Assembly (NCBI GenBank): GCA_014523665.1
Contig: JAATVR010000481.1
Location: 1 to 5,513, forward strand
DNA: 5,513 nt
Direction: 5' to 3'
From: Nitrososphaerales archaeon TH526
Lineage (GTDB): Archaea; Thermoproteota; Nitrososphaeria; Nitrososphaerales; Nitrososphaeraceae
Below, one piece after another: positions 5,381 to 5,513 of the stretch (its first letter is position 1; every line of letters begins with the position of its first letter). A model generated the notes under the pieces. It was not told the DNA's origin and did not search any database. It saw only the letters and a program-made list of their open reading frames with translations. A program made the position numbers and the translations under genes.

Positions 5381-5387
5381 TTTTTTT
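5381..5387 (+). terminator. Oligo-T terminator after the secreted protein gene
   Basis: A run of seven T, followed by ATTTC, lies 27 bases after the stop codon. There is no strong hairpin, as is normal for archaeal intrinsic termination. Confidence 0.5.
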
Positions 5388-5513
5388 ATTTCGAGATCAA
5401 TATATGCACATATTCTTGGCCTCTTAAGAAATCATAATTGCAAGTTACGATTTGTAGTAGCGAAGATTTTTTCATAATATTTGATATAATAGATATACGA
5501 TTTGTGTATCCTA
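5388..5513. other. Right-end non-coding region with a short direct repeat
   Basis: No gene is seen. TACGATTTGT occurs at 5446-5455 and again at 5496-5505, exactly 50 bases apart. A TATA-like stretch, TTGATATAATAGATATA, at 5481-5497 may be the promoter of a gene beyond the window. Confidence 0.3.

Overview
The window looks like a piece of an accessory region of an ammonia-oxidising thaumarchaeote (Nitrososphaerota), most like the Nitrososphaera/Nitrosocosmicus group. The reasons are an AT-rich archaeal background, TATA-like boxes about 25-35 bases upstream of several starts, T-run type ends, a thaumarchaeal-looking UbiD-family decarboxylase, a GHSEGG alpha/beta hydrolase with an EF-hand-like motif, and a very small secreted protein of a type I associate with this group. 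The assignment rests on recognition of protein style; no marker gene is present.

Left part (1-2160) is mostly decayed or small genes. On the minus strand, an 82-residue charged hypothetical protein (722-474) is followed after 15 bases by an alpha/beta hydrolase (458 to the left edge) that keeps its GHSLGG nucleophile elbow but has lost the N-terminal oxyanion region. Next come a 389-base stretch with no convincing gene, a 57-residue minus-strand protein with a CxxC pair (1315-1142), and a plus-strand remnant of a different alpha/beta hydrolase (1391-1864). That remnant is also cut just upstream of its nucleophile, and its tail appears to continue in another frame. 1865-2160 holds short relic frames and then the promoter of the next gene.

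The middle is one intact gene, a prenylated-FMN-dependent UbiD-family decarboxylase (2182-3567) with its own TATA box. It is a candidate for the anhydromevalonate-phosphate decarboxylase of the archaeal mevalonate pathway, though other UbiD roles are possible.

To the right, 3568-3998 is not empty. Two short minus-strand coding stretches lie there in the same frame (3960-3820 and 3726-3574). The upstream one stays open up to the first bases of a plus-strand DUF5996 gene (3999-4907). That gene is complete, clearly GC-richer than its surroundings and preceded by a Shine-Dalgarno-like sequence, so I infer it was acquired, probably from a bacterium, into or next to an older minus-strand gene. The window ends with a small signal-peptide protein (5129-5353), a T-run terminator and about 125 bases without a gene.

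The genes do not form one pathway. The picture is an intact metabolic gene and an acquired gene set among remnants. I saw no CRISPR array, tRNA, rRNA, transposase or recognisable defence system.
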